A DNA stretch of 6,847 nt from Pedobacter sp. (GTDB lineage: Bacteria; Bacteroidota; Bacteroidia; Sphingobacteriales; Sphingobacteriaceae). The position numbers were made by a program, and so were the translations under genes. Under the pieces are notes generated by a model, which did no database searches, was not told the DNA's origin, and worked only from the letters and a program-made list of their open reading frames with translations. The DNA lies in NCBI GenBank assembly GCA_004295885.1, contig SEDG01000223.1:1-6847 (forward strand). Reading direction: 5' to 3'. This document shows positions 5,843 through 6,847 of this stretch, piece by piece. How positions within the stretch are numbered: the first letter of the stretch is position 1; each line of letters opens with the position of its first letter.

Positions 5843-6754
5843 CAATCCACCAACCACATCTTAATGATTCGCCCTGTTGATTTTAAGTTCAACGAACAAA
5901 CGGCTGGCAATAATAAATTTCAAGTAGCTTCAGCAGATGCTGATGTACAGCAACAAGCATTAGCAGAATTTGATGGTTTTGTAAATTTATTGCGTACAAA
6001 TGGAGTTGATGTAACTGTAATCGATGACACCTTAGAACCTTCTACACCTGACTCAATTTTTCCAAATAACTGGGTTTCCTTTCACGATGATGGAGAAGTT
6101 ATCCTCTACCCTATGTTTTCAGAAAATAGACGTGCAGAACGAAGAGAAGATATTATTAATACTGTAAGTGAACACTTTAACGTTGAAAAAGTAACCGATT
6201 TAAGCACAGATGAAGCCCAAGATATATTTTTAGAAGGCACAGGAAGTTTGGTTTTAGATAGGGATAACAAAATTGCTTATGCTTGCATTTCCATCAGAAC
6301 AAATGAAATAGCGTTAACCAAATTTTGTAAGGCTACAGGTTATGCTCCAGTTGTATTTAACGCAGTTGATTCTAGCGGTTTTCCAATTTACCATACCAAT
6401 GTGATGATGTGTGTTGGAGATAAATTTGCTGTAGTTTGTTTCGAATCCATTACTGATGTCAATGAACAAGAGACTGTTAAAAGCAGTTTGAAAAGTCATC
6501 AAAAAGAGCTTATAGAAATCAACTATGACCAAATGAATCGTTTTGCAGGAAACATGTTGCAGGTTAAAAATACTGATGGTGAAAATTTGTTGGTGATGTC
6601 TGAACAGGCTTATTTGTCATTGGATAAAAACCAAACTTCTGGCTTGGAGCAATATTGTAAAATCATTTACGCTCCTTTATATACAATTGAAAAAAATGGT
6701 GGTGGTAGCGCAAGATGTATGTTAGCAGAGGTGCATTTGCCATTGAAAGGATAA
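5837..6754 (+). CDS. ctlX: Citrulline hydrolase/ureidase-like protein (CtlX family)
   Basis: A 305-residue member of the arginine-deiminase superfamily, close to the CtlX family by its opening NHILMIRPVDFKFNEQTA. Known CtlX (Francisella citrulline ureidase) hydrolyses citrulline to ornithine, ammonia and CO2. Catalytic landmarks are visible: PDSIFPNNW (71-79, Asp72), FLEGTGS (131-137, Glu133), YHTNVMM (185-191, His186) and GGGSARCMLAEVHLP (288-302, nucleophile Cys294). The length is normal. The ATG at 5837 leaves the short lead MSQSTN before the first strand, typical of the family; Met10 (5864) would cut into that strand. No Shine-Dalgarno motif is seen, and the frame closes with tandem stops TAATAA. 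The upstream deiminase would supply citrulline, making a two-step arginine-to-ornithine route. Without an assay, other guanidino or ureido substrates remain possible. Confidence 0.85.
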   Translation: MSQSTNHILMIRPVDFKFNEQTAGNNKFQVASADADVQQQALAEFDGFVNLLRTNGVDVTVIDDTLEPSTPDSIFPNNWVSFHDDGEVILYPMFSENRRAERREDIINTVSEHFNVEKVTDLSTDEAQDIFLEGTGSLVLDRDNKIAYACISIRTNEIALTKFCKATGYAPVVFNAVDSSGFPIYHTNVMMCVGDKFAVVCFESITDVNEQETVKSSLKSHQKELIEINYDQMNRFAGNMLQVKNTDGENLLVMSEQAYLSLDKNQTSGLEQYCKIIYAPLYTIEKNGGGSARCMLAEVHLPLKG

Positions 6755-6782
6755 TAACCGCAAAGGTTTTAATAGTTTTACT

Positions 6783-6809
6783 TGTGGTTGGTGTTATCAC
6801 CAATCCACA
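6783..6809. repeat. REP-like hairpin 1 downstream of ctlX
   Basis: TGTGGTTGGTG (6783-6793) pairs with CACCAATCCACA (6798-6809) around the loop TTAT, with one bulged base (T6804). It lies 28 bases after the ctlX stop with no T-run after it, so a standard terminator is unlikely, though it may shield the 3' end of the message. It is related to the next hairpin and to the one at 2511-2531. Confidence 0.7.
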
Positions 6810-6818
6810 TAAATACAA

Positions 6819-6842
6819 TTGGTCGGTGATAACACCAACCAA
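6819..6842. repeat. REP-like hairpin 2, inverted relative to hairpin 1
   Basis: TTGGTCGGTG (6819-6828) pairs with CACCAACCAA (6833-6842) around ATAA. The single mismatch, C6824 with A6837, becomes a G-U pair on the minus strand. Read on the minus strand, the core GGTTGGTGTTATCACC is the same as hairpin 1, so the two form a head-to-head pair separated by nine bases (6810-6818). The unit may continue past the window edge. Confidence 0.7.
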
Positions 6843-6847
6843 AAGTG

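Noticed and set aside
6314..6532. Minus-strand open frame of 72 codons inside ctlX
   Set aside because: Antisense to the conserved YHTNVMM region with no motif; a shadow frame.

Overview
The window looks like chromosomal DNA from a member of the Bacteroidota, most likely a Pedobacter-like Sphingobacteriaceae. The grounds are AT-rich sequence, starts without Shine-Dalgarno motifs, upstream boxes of the TAnnTTTG type, and protein sequences that read like that family. The species call comes from memory of family sequences, not from a search.

Layout. The window opens inside a plus-strand NrtR-type regulator (Nudix-like domain with a degenerate Nudix box, then a winged helix; ends at 632). Next is a plus-strand AI-2E/PerM-family membrane protein (733-1824). 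It converges on a minus-strand TSUP (TauE/SafE/YfcA-like) permease (1805-2410) that stops about 55-60 residues early. A 127-base gap with a dispersed-repeat-like segment and a perfect hairpin separates it from a minus-strand arginyl-tRNA synthetase gene, argS (2538-4127), which also ends about 60 residues early. Divergent from argS are two plus-strand genes of the arginine-deiminase superfamily: an arginine deiminase-like protein (4286-5737) and a CtlX-like citrulline hydrolase (5837-6754). The window ends in two REP-like hairpins in opposite orientation.

How the genes fit together. The last two genes would form a short arginine-degrading route: arginine to citrulline and ammonia, then citrulline to ornithine, CO2 and ammonia. 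This route needs no ornithine carbamoyltransferase or carbamate kinase. It sits back to back with argS, another arginine-using enzyme, across 158 bases. The regulator and the two membrane proteins have no evident link to this pathway.

What stands out. (1) The essential gene argS lacks the second half of its anticodon-binding domain. With the clipped TSUP gene, this marks a segment of about 720 bases bounded by two probable breakpoints, one beside a palindromic repeat. (2) The gaps before the deiminase gene and between the deiminase and ctlX genes hold arrays of degenerate 8-base units, running in opposite directions on either side of a core and sharing CTTTGAACA. The second array supplies the stop codon of the upstream gene and the start codon of the downstream one. 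(3) Hairpins of the GGTYGGTG/CACCRACC type occur three times. No phage, insertion sequence, CRISPR or RNA gene was seen, and no gene-free stretch exceeds 160 bases.
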